Assembly (NCBI GenBank): GCA_016209525.1 | Contig: JACQWK010000576.1 | Location: 1-43,399 of the forward strand | Direction: 5' to 3' | From: Verrucomicrobiota bacterium | Lineage (GTDB): Bacteria; Verrucomicrobiota; Verrucomicrobiia; Limisphaerales; SIBE01 | Length of the DNA stretch: 43,399 nt | In this document: positions 29,464 through 39,233 of the stretch, piece after piece | Position numbering within the stretch: position 1 is the stretch's first letter | Layout: each line of letters starts with the position of its first letter | Notes under the pieces: model-generated | What the model was told of the DNA's origin: nothing | What the model saw: the letters and a program-made list of their open reading frames with translations, nothing else | The model's database searches: none | Position numbers and translations under genes: made by a program

Positions 29464-31713
29464 TCACTCCTTCGGCACCCGGTGGATCGTGTTGAAAATC
29501 TCCTGGCGCAACGGGGTCCCATCCGCGGCTCGGATGTTCCACACGATGTGCATCTGCATCACCGGTTGCAGCGGCGGCGTTTCCAAAAACACACTTTTGC
29601 GATCCGACGACAAACGCACCGCTTGGACTGTCACATCATCGTGCCCCTGGCGATCCGGATCCTTCACGGAATAATGCGGCGAGCCGTAACGCTCGATCCA
29701 GCGATAGTTCCATTGCTGAATCCCGTAGTCTTGAGGATCGCCGCTGGCGGCCGGGTCCAGCTCACAACTGAACGTCAGCTCGATGCCATGGCGCCGGACC
29801 TGCATTCCCACCGGCAAGCGGAGCGGACGCTCCGTGCGCCGGACCCGGTGGAACGCGCCAAAGCGCGCGCCGTTGGATTGCCAAACGCGCAGTCCGCAGA
29901 CGTAGAGGTGGCCGTCATGTGGATTAAACCGGCCGCGAATGAGTCCGCTCTGAAACTTGAGCGGGAGGTTCAAAATGCCGCCTTGCCACTGACCTTCGAT
30001 AGATTCCATCAGGACCAGCGAGAGCGTCGATTTGCCGTACGAGGTCAGCAGCAACTTGCCCTGCAACGGGCCCCAGGCAGCCTGGGTCACCCACACCTGT
30101 CCGCCGGGCGAGTTGTCCACCGCGTGCGGAATCCAGCAAATCGGCTGCTCGAAATCGGCCGGTGTCACCGGCGTGTGCGCCGTGGGCTTCATCCCGTGGA
30201 AACCGCCGCGCCGCGCGATCTGCAGGCTGCACGTCGGCAGCCAATGGCCCTCGTTGTCGCTGAAAGTGATCATCCCCTCCGGGCTGATGGCCAGTCCGTT
30301 CGGCCCGCGCAATCCCGTGGCATAGGTCTCCAGAGTCTTGCCATCTTTGGAGAGTTTGAAGAGGACTCCCGCGTGATCGTGCTTCACCTCGGGCGGCCAG
30401 GGCGCGCCCTTGGTGAAATAGAAATCGCCGGCCGGGTCCGTCTCCAAGTTCATGGTGTATTCATGGAAATTCTCGGCGACCTTCATCTCGTTGTTGAAGT
30501 TCTCGTAGAAGTCCGCTTCGCCATCGCCGTTCAAATCGTGGAGCCGCGTCACTTGGTCCCGGCCCAAAACGAAGATTTGTCCGCCGCTGATCTTCACCCC
30601 GAGCGGTTGATACAATCCCGTGGCGTATCGCTTCCACTGGAGCTGCCCCGATCCGTCCTGTAACCCGCTCACCAACCAGACATCCCCGCTGACCGAACTG
30701 AGCGCGGCTTGATCGGCCGAGAGGAAATCCATCCCGCCGAAGCGCAGCCAGGAATTCCAAGGGTTTTGTTCGGGCACCGTCAGAGTGTCCACGACCAAAC
30801 CGGCGTCGTCCGGAGCGGCGGAAGCGCGCGTGGCCAAAGGTGGCAACCACCGTGCGGGCCCGCCCAGACAATGGCGCGCGAGATCCGGGACGCTTGGATT
30901 CCGGTTCAAAGTCTCACTGAGTTGGGTGACCGCGTCCCGGACGTTTTGGCGTGGTTCGTCACCGAGGAGCAAGCGAAGCCGGAGGGGCGATTTGGAAGGC
31001 GGCAATTCCAGGCAGACATGTTGGTCGAGAACCTTCCAGCGTGCGCCGGCGGGAAGTTCCTGAAAGCCAACCAACCGGTTCACCGCCTCGCTTGAGACTC
31101 GGAGGACGTTGCGAATAAATGGCGCATTGGTCAGCGCCGCGTCCGCCCCTTCCACTCGGAAAAGCCGAAGGCTCAAAGCCAGCGTGGAAGGGGCGAGATT
31201 GAGCGTGCGGCTGAAGTAGGATTCGCCGCGGATCATTTCAAAACCCGGCAGCTCCAGGATTCGGCAGCCCCCGACTGAGTAGGCCAGCACCACTTTGTCG
31301 CCATCGACATACAGGCCTTCGTAGCGTCCCCAATCGCGAGGCAACGGACCGTATCGACTGGATCGAGGATCGCCAAATTCGCCCGTGGCGGAGCATCCCG
31401 GTCCTGTGCCATTCAGAAAATGGATTTGTCCTTGGATCGTCGGATTACGTTCCAATCCGTCACGCTCCGGATACCATTGCAGGTAGCCACGGGTCCAACC
31501 AGCCGAGTAGCGAAGCAAGTCTGTGTCGAAGCAGACGGCGGCCGGAAGTTTCGGGTCCACGCGGATCACAATGCCTTTGTAAGTGACGGAGTCGCCTTCC
31601 CCGCGGATGGTCCACGACACGAATGGTCCATGGTCCATTTCGTTCAAACTAGCCGCCAGGGCGATCGAGCCAGTGGCAAGCAGGGACGCGCAAGAAAGAA
31701 CTCGTGGATTCAT
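29464..31713 (-). CDS. Secreted beta-propeller protein, DUF6797-like
   Basis: The product is 749 residues from the ATG at 31713, chosen because it begins with a signal peptide (MNPRVLSCASLLATGSIALAAS); the frame extends 27 codons further upstream. The N-terminal part (DHGPFVSWTIRGEGDSVTYKG ..., FDTDLLRYSAGWTRG) resembles DUF6797 of Planctomycetes and Verrucomicrobia. The C-terminal half resembles the soluble glucose/sorbosone dehydrogenase propeller: DLNGDGEADFYENF, FYFTKGAPWPPEVKHDHAGV, TGLRGPNGLAISPEGMI and DNEGHWLPTCS. No CxxCH haem motif is present, unlike many relatives that carry a cytochrome c domain. It is probably a periplasmic carbohydrate-related protein; the substrate is unknown. 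Confidence 0.8.
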   Translation of the reverse strand: MNPRVLSCASLLATGSIALAASLNEMDHGPFVSWTIRGEGDSVTYKGIVIRVDPKLPAAVCFDTDLLRYSAGWTRGYLQWYPERDGLERNPTIQGQIHFLNGTGPGCSATGEFGDPRSSRYGPLPRDWGRYEGLYVDGDKVVLAYSVGGCRILELPGFEMIRGESYFSRTLNLAPSTLALSLRLFRVEGADAALTNAPFIRNVLRVSSEAVNRLVGFQELPAGARWKVLDQHVCLELPPSKSPLRLRLLLGDEPRQNVRDAVTQLSETLNRNPSVPDLARHCLGGPARWLPPLATRASAAPDDAGLVVDTLTVPEQNPWNSWLRFGGMDFLSADQAALSSVSGDVWLVSGLQDGSGQLQWKRYATGLYQPLGVKISGGQIFVLGRDQVTRLHDLNGDGEADFYENFNNEMKVAENFHEYTMNLETDPAGDFYFTKGAPWPPEVKHDHAGVLFKLSKDGKTLETYATGLRGPNGLAISPEGMITFSDNEGHWLPTCSLQIARRGGFHGMKPTAHTPVTPADFEQPICWIPHAVDNSPGGQVWVTQAAWGPLQGKLLLTSYGKSTLSLVLMESIEGQWQGGILNLPLKFQSGLIRGRFNPHDGHLYVCGLRVWQSNGARFGAFHRVRRTERPLRLPVGMQVRRHGIELTFSCELDPAASGDPQDYGIQQWNYRWIERYGSPHYSVKDPDRQGHDDVTVQAVRLSSDRKSVFLETPPLQPVMQMHIVWNIRAADGTPLRQEIFNTIHRVPKE

Positions 31714-31940
31714 CGTTGTGCGGGGCGTTGGTTGGCTTTGGCAGGCATCCGGTTTACGAGAGCAAGAGGAAGACATGATTTGCGCTGAATTCAAGTGCGA
31801 AGAGCAAAGAAAACGCGGGCGGCGAGATGCCGCCCTCTACGGCAGGCGCGGACACCCGCCGCTACCGGCAACGTTCAGATTCCCCTGCGCACTTTCATTC
31901 TTGAACATTCGCGGCATCCGGCTGTTCATCCCAGACAGCG
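31714..31940. repeat. Divergent spacer with an R4 repeat
   Basis: At about 31812-31870 there is a GGCGGCGAGATGCCGCCCTC ... ACACCCGCCGC element, of the same family as the two copies inside NRPS 1 (7797-7946). The rest should hold promoters for the two divergent genes, which I could not place. Confidence 0.7.
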
Positions 31941-33965
31941 ATGAACGTGTTGGATTCCTCTTTCTATGTCGCGGGCGGCACGCTGCGGCACGACGCGCCT
32001 TCGTACGTTGAGCGACAGGCCGACAAGGACTTGCTGGAGGGCTTGCTCCGAGGCGAATACTGCTATGTCCTGACCTCGCGACAAATGGGCAAATCTTCGC
32101 TCATGGTCCGGACGGCGCAGAAACTCCGCGAGGAAGGGTTCGCCGTGGCGGTGCTGGACTTGACCTCCGTGGGCCAGAACCTCACCCCGGAGCAATGGTA
32201 CGGCGGGTTGTTGACCCGGCTCGGCTCCCAGACGCGTCTGGAGGACGAGCTGGACGGCTTTTGGTGGAAACACGAGGCGCTCGGTCCCTGCCAGCGGTTT
32301 TTCACGGCGATTCGGGAGGTAGTGCTGCCGTGCATGGAGGAGCGCATGAAGGAAAAAACGGGAGGAAAGGAGAGTGAGTCGGAAACGGAGTATCGGAGTG
32401 CGGGAGTGTCGGGGAATTTACGGTTCACGTTTCACGGTTCACGTTCAGCGCGGCTGATTGTCTTTGTCGATGAACTCGACGTGGTCCGCAGCCTGCCCTT
32501 CTCAACCGATGAATTCTTCGCCGCCATCCGGGAGTGCTTCACGCGGAGAACCGAAGATCCTGTTTTCGACCGATTGGCGTTCTGCCTGCTCGGTGTGGCC
32601 ACGCCGAGCGATTTGATCCGGGACACACGGCTCACGCCGTTCAACATCGGCCGCCGGATCGAGCTGAAGGATTTTAAAGAAGACGAAGCGCTGCCCCTGG
32701 CGAGCGCGCTGGGCCGTTCCCCGCTGCTCGCAAGAATGATGCTGCGCCGAGTCTTGTCCTGGACCGGCGGCCATCCTTACTTGACGCAACGGCTCTGCTA
32801 CGCCGTCGCCAGCCATCCAAAGGGGATTGGCGTCCGCCTGGTGGACAGACTCTGCCACGAGCATTTCTTTTCCAATCGTGCCCGCGAACGGGATGATAAT
32901 CTCCTGTTTGTCCGCGAACGGCTGCTCCGAAGCGAGGCCGACTTGATCGATCTGCTCCGCTTGTATCGCAAGGTGCATCGGAGCACGCGAATCGCGGGCC
33001 TGTTTGGTTTTCGCCTCACGCTTCGCAAAATCGAGCCGGTGGCGGACGAAGAGACGAATCCCCTGGTGAGCATTCTCCGGCTCTCGGGCGTGACCAAGGT
33101 CGAGAATGGCATCCTGCGCGTCCGCAACCGCATTTACTATCGGGTGTTCGACCGAGCTTGGGTCGAGGCCAATATGCCGGTCACCGAACTGTGGCGGCGG
33201 TGGTTGATCGTTTGGGGATCTATCAAACGCGCCAGCAAATTCATCGGAGCGCTGTTCCTGGTGCTCGTGTTATCGGGGGTCGCGCTTGCGCTTTGGCTCC
33301 GGCCCTGGGAAATCGTGCACTTCGACAGACCGAGAACGGTGCGGAACGTGGCCCGGCCCAAGCCCAGCGTGCCGCCTCGGGACCCGCGAGCGACGCCCGC
33401 CCTGATCGATCTCTCGTCCTTCTACAACGCCGCTTTGAACAAGACCTGGCACTCCGGGCTTCCAGACAATAATCTTTCAGCTTTGCCCCAAGGCCTTCAG
33501 ACGTTTGGAGGCGTGGAGTTCGATGTTCGGGGTGTCGTTCAACTCGCCGGGGCGAACCTGTGGCGCCAAGGTTTTCCGGCGCAAGTGCGCGGCATCCCTG
33601 TCAACCAGAGGTGCGCGCGCCTCCATTTTCTTCATGCGACGGGCTGGACCGCCGTGGACGGAGCGCATGTTGGAAATTATGTGATCCAATATGCCAACGG
33701 AATCCGCCGGTTCGTCCCCATCCTTTACGGGCAGGACGTGGTTGATTGGCGGGCGCAAGCGGACGGCGGTTCGGAGAAGGAATTGGAAACTCTGGTTTGG
33801 AAAGAATCGCCGGCCCCCGGCTCAACGGATCGCTCCTACCATCGAATCTTTAAGAGCACTTGGGCGAATCCGTTTCCCGACGTGGAAATCCAATGCATCG
33901 ATTTTGTCAGCGCCATGGGCGACGCGGCGCCGTTCTTGATTGCGATCACGGTAGAAGCCAAGTAA
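31941..33965 (+). CDS. AAA_35-type ATPase with transmembrane segment and extracytoplasmic domain
   Basis: The product is 674 residues. The N-terminal part (about 1-330) is an AAA-like domain: MNVLDSSFYVAGGTLRHDAPSY start, P-loop TSRQMGKSSLM (GKS at 50-52) and Walker B LIVFVDELD near 176. A low-complexity insert (about 137-168) contains the direct repeat ACGGTTCACGTTTCACGGTT. A winged-helix-like region follows, then one membrane helix (FIGALFLVLVLSGVALALWL, about 433-452). The C-terminal domain (about 488-674) begins LIDLSSFYNAALNKTWH and has LQTFGGVEFDVRGVVQLAG, which I have seen attached to other verrucomicrobial membrane signalling proteins but cannot name. It may be a membrane-bound signalling or regulatory ATPase; substrate and partners are unknown. 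Confidence 0.82.
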   Translation: MNVLDSSFYVAGGTLRHDAPSYVERQADKDLLEGLLRGEYCYVLTSRQMGKSSLMVRTAQKLREEGFAVAVLDLTSVGQNLTPEQWYGGLLTRLGSQTRLEDELDGFWWKHEALGPCQRFFTAIREVVLPCMEERMKEKTGGKESESETEYRSAGVSGNLRFTFHGSRSARLIVFVDELDVVRSLPFSTDEFFAAIRECFTRRTEDPVFDRLAFCLLGVATPSDLIRDTRLTPFNIGRRIELKDFKEDEALPLASALGRSPLLARMMLRRVLSWTGGHPYLTQRLCYAVASHPKGIGVRLVDRLCHEHFFSNRARERDDNLLFVRERLLRSEADLIDLLRLYRKVHRSTRIAGLFGFRLTLRKIEPVADEETNPLVSILRLSGVTKVENGILRVRNRIYYRVFDRAWVEANMPVTELWRRWLIVWGSIKRASKFIGALFLVLVLSGVALALWLRPWEIVHFDRPRTVRNVARPKPSVPPRDPRATPALIDLSSFYNAALNKTWHSGLPDNNLSALPQGLQTFGGVEFDVRGVVQLAGANLWRQGFPAQVRGIPVNQRCARLHFLHATGWTAVDGAHVGNYVIQYANGIRRFVPILYGQDVVDWRAQADGGSEKELETLVWKESPAPGSTDRSYHRIFKSTWANPFPDVEIQCIDFVSAMGDAAPFLIAITVEAK

Positions 33966-34279
33966 TTGCTGTCAGGACACCAATGTCGTAGAGATTGAAT
34001 GAACCGTTTGGAGCCTGGCAGGTTCTCCCTCACCCCCGGCCCTCTCCCGCTGGGAGAGCGTGAACCGATGCCTGTCCATGGTCAAATGCAAGGTCTTGGG
34101 AAGATCGAGTGATGAAACGGATGACTCCCTCTCCCAGCGGGAGAGGGCCGGGGTGAGGGAGAAGGGGCAGCTCGTTTCCGTCTCCGCGCCAATCGTGCCT
34201 GCCGGGTCAGGAGTTCTGAGGCTGATGCATTGCGCGGTTGCGTTGAGATGTTAAGCTGAGTGCCACCACTAATTAAGCA
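33966..34279. repeat. Intergenic region with a full R1 repeat
   Basis: The R1 copy at 34024-34163 starts TTCTCCCTCACC and ends GGTGAGGGAGAA, with arms almost identical to the in-frame copy at 18784-18922. It is the clearest link between the intergenic and the in-gene repeats. No gene is seen; the promoter of the downstream lipoprotein should lie at about 34165-34279. Confidence 0.88.
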
Positions 34280-36871
34280 ATGAAGAATTCAAGAGGAATC
34301 ATCCATTCCGTTCCCATCGTTCTGATGTTCCTGGCGGGATGTCAAACAAAGCCAATCCAACACGTCGGGCCGCTTCAGCAAGGCGGCTTCTTGGCGCCAA
34401 CGCATCAGTTGCTCCGTCCGGCCGGCCAGTCCGTCGAATTCGGCGGACGTCCTGTCGATCTCGCGCTGTCGCCGGATGGGCGGACGCTCTTCGTGAAAGA
34501 CAACCGCGGCTTGGTCGTGATCGATGTCGCGACCTGGAAAGTGCGGCAGGAACTCCGCCTGAGCGAGGGCGGCAGTTCCACTCACGGGATTGCTGCGACT
34601 CGGGACGGCACCCGCGTGTTTGTGTCTGGGGCGCAAAACACGCTTTGGGAAGCCAAAGTCGGCGACGGAGGAAAGCTGAGTTGGGGAAGAAAGACTATTC
34701 TTCCGGGTCCCGGAGGCACAGGATACTCGCACGTGGGCGGCATCGCGCTTTCGAGAGATGAAACCAAGGCCTACGTTTGCCTCTCGCGGAACAATGCGCT
34801 GGGGGTTGTCGATCTCGAGTCCACGAAATTGCTGAACCAAATTCAGGTCGGAGTCGCTCCCTTCGACGTGGTGCTCAAGAGTGACGGCAAGACTGCCTAC
34901 GTGTCGAACTGGGGCGGCCGGCATCCGAAGACGGGAGAGAAAACCGCGAAGTCCTCCGGAACCGACACGCTGGTTGACGACCGCGGAGTGGCGGCGAGCG
35001 GCACAGTTTCCGTGATCGATCTGGAGAAAGGGGCCGAAGTGACCCAGATCACCACCGGTTTGCATCCGTCGGATTTGGAACTGAGCGCGGATCAGCGCGC
35101 GCTCTACGTCGCGAACGCCAATTCCGATTCGGTCAGCGTCATTGACACGACTGCGCACCGGGTCATCGATACGATGGCCGTTCGTCCCGATCCAGCACTT
35201 CCGTTTGGGAGCGCTCCGAACGCGCTGGTTTTGAGCCAAGACGGGACGAAGCTCTACGTCGCCGACGGCGGCAACAATGCCGTGGCCGTGATCGCCCTCG
35301 GAAGCAGCCCGGCCCACCAACTCGAAGGATTCATCCCGGCGGCTTGGTATCCGGGCGGACTTGCGACGGACGGAACACATTTATTTGTGGCCAACGTCAA
35401 AGGCTTCGGCTCTCGGAACAAAGCAGCCGACAAGCGAGGCTGGAACAGCCACAACCATCTCGGAACCGTGAGCAAAATCGAGATTCCGGATGCCGCCACA
35501 CTCCGGGAATTCACGCGGCAAGTCAAAACGGACGCGCGCATCCCGGAGATTTTGCGGGCGCGGGAGAAAGCGACGGCCGACCGCAAACCGCGCCCGGTGC
35601 CGCAGCGTCTGGGCGACCCGTCGGTGTTCGAACACGTGGTTTATATCCTCAAGGAAAACCGGACCTATGATCAGCTTTTCGGCGATTTGCCCCAAGGCAA
35701 TGGCGACCCGGCGCTCTGCACTTTTGGCCGCGAGGTGACACCGAATCACCATGCCTTGGCCGAACAGTTTGTCCTCCTGGATAATTACTACTGCAATGGC
35801 GTTCTTTCCGCCGATGGCCATTCTTGGGCCATGGAAGGTTACGTGACCGATTATCTGGAGAAATCCTTTGGGGGCTTTACGCGCAGTTATCCCTTTGGCG
35901 GCAACGATCCAGTGAGCTATGCGGCTTCGGGCTTCATCTGGGACAACGTTCTCTTGCACGGCCTGTCCTTTCGGAATTACGGCGAGATGAACACAACCGC
36001 CACCGTTCCCGGCAACGCGACGTTCAAGACCGTGTACGATGATTTCGCGAACAAGGGCGGAAAAATTTCCTTCCGGCACGACATCCAAATCGAAACGTTG
36101 CGGCGCTATAGTTGCCCGGACTCGCCCGGCTGGAACATGCGGATTCCCGACGCCATCCGGGCTGAGGTGTTTCTCAAGGAATTCAAGGAATACGAGCAAA
36201 AAGGCGAATGGCCGAACCTGAGCATCGTCTTCCTGCCGTCCGATCACACCTCGGGGACGCGGCCCGGCAGCCCAACTCCGCGCGCGCAAGTGGCCGACAA
36301 TGATCTGGCCCTGGGACGCATCGTCGAGAGCATCTCCCGCAGCCGCTTCTGGCCGAAGACCTGCATCTTCGTCATCGAAGACGATCCGCAAAACGGCTAC
36401 GATCATGTCGATGGCCATCGATCCATTTGCCTGGTCGCCAGCCCCTACACCAAACGCGGCGCTGTGATCAGCCATTTTTACAACCAGACCTCTGTTCTGC
36501 ACACGATGCAAAGGATTCTGGGCATCCCGCCGATGAATCAAATGGACGCGCTGGCGCCGCTCATGACGGAGTGCTTCACGCGGACCCCCGACCTGACGCC
36601 CTATGCTTGTCTGCCGAACAACATTCCTCTCGACGAAATGAACAAACCATTGGCGGAGCTCCAGGGCGAGGAACTCCATTGGGCGAATCAAAGCTTGGCA
36701 CTGCCGCTCGACGAGGTCGATCAAGCCGAGGAAGACACGCTCAATCGAATTCTGTGGCACTCGGTCAAAGGCATGGACGCGCCGTATCCCTCGCACTTGG
36801 CGGGGGCGCATGGCAAAGGTCTGAAAGGGCTGAGACTGAAGCTAGATCCGGAGAAAGTGGGGGCCGACTGA
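34280..36871 (+). CDS. Lipoprotein, YncE-like propeller fused to phosphoesterase
   Basis: The product is 863 residues. A lipoprotein signal ends in FLAGC with Cys21. Residues about 55-390 form a seven-bladed YVTN/YncE-type propeller with repeated units such as DLALSPDGRTLFVKD, DVVLKSDGKTAYVSN, DLELSADQRALYVAN and ALVLSQDGTKLYVAD. From about 455 comes a phosphoesterase domain of the phospholipase C/acid phosphatase superfamily: VVYILKENRTYDQLFGDL (about 458), NYYCNGVLSADGHSWAMEGY, FLPSDHTSGTRPG and EDDPQNGYDHVDGHRS (about 700). It is expected to act outside the inner membrane; the substrate is unknown. The DUF4058 gene starts one base after its stop. Confidence 0.92.
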   Translation: MKNSRGIIHSVPIVLMFLAGCQTKPIQHVGPLQQGGFLAPTHQLLRPAGQSVEFGGRPVDLALSPDGRTLFVKDNRGLVVIDVATWKVRQELRLSEGGSSTHGIAATRDGTRVFVSGAQNTLWEAKVGDGGKLSWGRKTILPGPGGTGYSHVGGIALSRDETKAYVCLSRNNALGVVDLESTKLLNQIQVGVAPFDVVLKSDGKTAYVSNWGGRHPKTGEKTAKSSGTDTLVDDRGVAASGTVSVIDLEKGAEVTQITTGLHPSDLELSADQRALYVANANSDSVSVIDTTAHRVIDTMAVRPDPALPFGSAPNALVLSQDGTKLYVADGGNNAVAVIALGSSPAHQLEGFIPAAWYPGGLATDGTHLFVANVKGFGSRNKAADKRGWNSHNHLGTVSKIEIPDAATLREFTRQVKTDARIPEILRAREKATADRKPRPVPQRLGDPSVFEHVVYILKENRTYDQLFGDLPQGNGDPALCTFGREVTPNHHALAEQFVLLDNYYCNGVLSADGHSWAMEGYVTDYLEKSFGGFTRSYPFGGNDPVSYAASGFIWDNVLLHGLSFRNYGEMNTTATVPGNATFKTVYDDFANKGGKISFRHDIQIETLRRYSCPDSPGWNMRIPDAIRAEVFLKEFKEYEQKGEWPNLSIVFLPSDHTSGTRPGSPTPRAQVADNDLALGRIVESISRSRFWPKTCIFVIEDDPQNGYDHVDGHRSICLVASPYTKRGAVISHFYNQTSVLHTMQRILGIPPMNQMDALAPLMTECFTRTPDLTPYACLPNNIPLDEMNKPLAELQGEELHWANQSLALPLDEVDQAEEDTLNRILWHSVKGMDAPYPSHLAGAHGKGLKGLRLKLDPEKVGAD

Positions 36872-36872
36872 T

Positions 36873-37673
36873 ATGCCCTCTCCGTTTCCAGGCATGGACC
36901 CGTATCTCGAAGGCGAGATGTGGCAGGAGTTCCATGGAACGCTCGTCAACGCGATCCGCGCGCAGCTCATGCCTCGCCTTCCTTCAAGATACGTTGCGCT
37001 CTTGGCGAAGCGATACGTGCTCCAGAGCGCCGATGTTGGTATCGTGGGCTTGGAATCTCCGCGCGTCCTCTACCCGGACGTCCACGTCGCCGAAACATCT
37101 AGTCCGGCGGTCCTGCGCGAAGGGCCGACAGGGACCTCGGTCGTGGAACCCACCGTGGAATTGGCGAGTCCCATGACGGAAGAAGTGCCGCTCCTGAGCG
37201 TGGAGATCCGCGACGTGGCGCAGCGACGCCTGGTGACGCTGATCGAGATTCTTTCGCCCGCGAATAAACAAGGCGGAGGAGCCCGCGAATACAATCAACG
37301 CCGACTGGACATCTTGCGCACGCAGACGCATCTGCTGGAAATCGATTTGCTGCGCCAAGGCGAGCGGCTCGTGCTTCAAGGCCAGTTGCCTCCGGCCGCC
37401 TACTACGTCTTTCTCAGCCGCGCCAATCGTCGGCCGCGAACGGAAGTCTGGCCGATAGGTTTGCGCGAGGCACTCCCCACGGTGCCTGTGCCGCTGCTCC
37501 GCCCGGACCCGGACGTGCCGCTGGAGTTACAGGCCGCCGTTCGGGCGTGTTTCGATCTGGTCCGCTACGAACGGCTTCTGGACTATTTGCAACTGCCTCC
37601 GGCGCCACCATTGAGCGAGTCAGACGGCGCGTGGGTCGCGGACTGTCTGCACCACGCTGGAGTGCGGCCTTGA
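36873..37673 (+). CDS. DUF4058 family protein
   Basis: The product is 266 residues, the full family length. It opens with MPSPFPGMDPYLEGEMWQEF, the diagnostic DUF4058 start, and has VEIRDVAQRRLVTLIEILSP and NKQGGGAREYNQRR further in. These proteins are common in Planctomycetes, Verrucomicrobia and Cyanobacteria; function is unknown, though the acidic Glu-Ile-Leu-Ser-Pro and Lys positions recall nuclease-like folds (weak inference). It begins one base after the upstream stop, so it is almost certainly translated from the same message. Confidence 0.93.
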   Translation: MPSPFPGMDPYLEGEMWQEFHGTLVNAIRAQLMPRLPSRYVALLAKRYVLQSADVGIVGLESPRVLYPDVHVAETSSPAVLREGPTGTSVVEPTVELASPMTEEVPLLSVEIRDVAQRRLVTLIEILSPANKQGGGAREYNQRRLDILRTQTHLLEIDLLRQGERLVLQGQLPPAAYYVFLSRANRRPRTEVWPIGLREALPTVPVPLLRPDPDVPLELQAAVRACFDLVRYERLLDYLQLPPAPPLSESDGAWVADCLHHAGVRP

Positions 37674-37727
37674 ATCGGAGCGCCGGTCTCCGATCCGGCG
37701 CGCTGCCGGTGTCAAATCGGCGATAGA

Positions 37728-37835
37728 GCGCAACGCAGCGAAGTCGCAACCAAACTGGGTGGGGCGAGACTCTGTCGAGCCCTGGAATCCTTACTGGCAA
37801 CGAAGTCAGGGCTCGACGGGAGTCTCGCCCCACCA
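37728..37835. repeat. R5 repeat, intergenic copy
   Basis: Arms GGGGCGAGACTC and GAGTCTCGCCCC, with a GAGCCCTGG ... CAGGGCTC inner stem, as in the in-frame copy at 12555-12662. Confidence 0.87.
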
Positions 37836-37842
37836 CTAAATC

Positions 37843-37985
37843 AGCAATTCTCGTTTTGGCGTAGCGCAGGCGTCCTCGCCAGCGAGTTCTAGGGGCGTCC
37901 CGCCCCGTTTCTCCTCGGAAAGGCGAGACGCCATCCGAACTCGCAGCCGGGACGGCCGCGCTACGAGGCCAAAATGAGAATTGCT
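37843..37985. mobile_element. MITE-like element with terminal inverted repeats and direct repeats
   Basis: The ends AGCAATTCTCGTTTTGGC (37843 on) and its inverse ending GAGAATTGCT (37976-37985) match at 17 of 18 positions. The interior carries GTAGCGC (37861-37867) and GCGCTAC (37958-37964) as in the 913-1016 element. CCACTAAATC flanks both sides (one extra G on the right), consistent with a 10-base target duplication. There is no transposase. Confidence 0.65.
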
Positions 37986-38140
37986 GCCACTAAATCTTCG
38001 CGGCTTGCGACGATTTCGAGAGAGACTGATAGATTGTAAATCTGCGCTGCACTCGACACGACTGAGGCCTTCGAACCCAAGCGCAGATTCGCTTCCATCG
38101 CCGCAGCATTTCTGTATGCTCCCTGCCGGTCGATCATGCT

Positions 38141-38974
38141 ATGAGCGCATCCGATGCCGCCGATTCCGTAACGGGCCGAATGCTCCACCGCGCAGCAGCT
38201 TCTTTCGGCGAAGGGCGGCGCGCTTTGAACCAGGCCTTCACGTTGATCGAATTGCTCGTCGTCATCGCCATCATCGCCATTCTCGCGGGGATGCTCATAC
38301 CGGCTCTGAGCCGGGCGAAAGAAAGAGCCCAACGGGTGGCCTGCCTGAATAACCTCAAAACCCAGAGCCTCGCCTTCATCATGTATGCCGACGACTACGA
38401 AGGCAAGTTTCCTACAGCCGACCAGACCACGGCTTGGAAACTGGACGCGCTTTACGTCATGAGCAAGGATCAGGGCCTCACGTTGCTCAGCTACGGCATG
38501 GAAGGCGGGCGGATTCGAAAAAGCGCGGCGGAATTCGAACAGGAGATCAAGAAAGCCGGCTTGCCGACGGCTTGGAAGTGTCCCACGCGAAAAGATCATC
38601 CGCGCCTGTTCGACGAGAAGGGGCTCTTGCACGTCGATCATTACATGCTGCTGGCGGGCTTATCCGGAACACGTTTCAAAGGAACCAACTCGCCCGCGAG
38701 ATCGAGCGATCCGATCGGGCCTTTGACGGCCGACCATTCGATGGTGTTTTCGGCGCAGAAGGCGTGGACATCTAATCACGGCAAGAAAGGCCCGGTTCCG
38801 GCTCTGGGTCAAGTGAACCGTTCCAACGAGCCGGCCGGACACAACCAATCCTTCAGCGACGGGCACGCGGAATGGGTTGTCGAGAAGCGCTTCCTTCGCA
38901 CGCCGCCGGAATCACCTTTCCCAAAGGCGTTGTGGGTTTCAGGATGGCCTTGGGATTGGACATGGGTCGAGTAG
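38141..38974 (+). CDS. Prepilin-type pseudopilin-like protein
   Basis: The product is 277 residues from the ATG at 38141; an in-frame ATG at 38180 would give a shorter leader. The type IV prepilin signal is [19 protein letters not shown], with cleavage expected before Phe33 and Glu at position 5 of the mature form; Ala replaces the usual Gly at -1. It continues [20 protein letters not shown] and [11 protein letters not shown], and ends with [14 protein letters not shown]. This architecture is massively expanded in Pedosphaera-like Verrucomicrobiota. Family members are thought to be exported by a type II/IV-pilus-like machine; individual roles are unknown. It stands alone, downstream of repeats. 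Confidence 0.9.
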   Translation: MSASDAADSVTGRMLHRAAASFGEGRRALNQAFTLIELLVVIAIIAILAGMLIPALSRAKERAQRVACLNNLKTQSLAFIMYADDYEGKFPTADQTTAWKLDALYVMSKDQGLTLLSYGMEGGRIRKSAAEFEQEIKKAGLPTAWKCPTRKDHPRLFDEKGLLHVDHYMLLAGLSGTRFKGTNSPARSSDPIGPLTADHSMVFSAQKAWTSNHGKKGPVPALGQVNRSNEPAGHNQSFSDGHAEWVVEKRFLRTPPESPFPKALWVSGWPWDWTWVE

Positions 38975-39233
38975 CCAGGCGTATTGGTCCCCTAGTGTTC
39001 GGCGCAATTCGGTTCTAACATGACAGCGACACTTCCGGAACCCGACCTGCGACGTCCGAACTTCACCTGGCATCGACAGGCGCGAAGCGTTTGGAATGCG
39101 GCCGATTTATCGCCGCTTTCGCAAGGCCAACCGAAACCGGCGGCCGACTGACTGGATCTCGGACGCTCTGACAAAGCGGCGATCGATCGCACGCACTCCA
39201 AACGCCAGCGCGCCAAGACCCAGAAATCGGTCC

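Larger units (their letters stand above)
37674..38140. other. Intergenic region with two palindromic elements
   Basis: It contains an R5 copy (37728-37835), then an element at 37843-37985 flanked by the 10-base direct repeat CCACTAAATC (37833-37842 and 37987-37996). From about 38023 there is a short ATAGATTGTAAATCTGCGC hairpin remnant like those at 181-200. No gene is seen. Confidence 0.8.
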
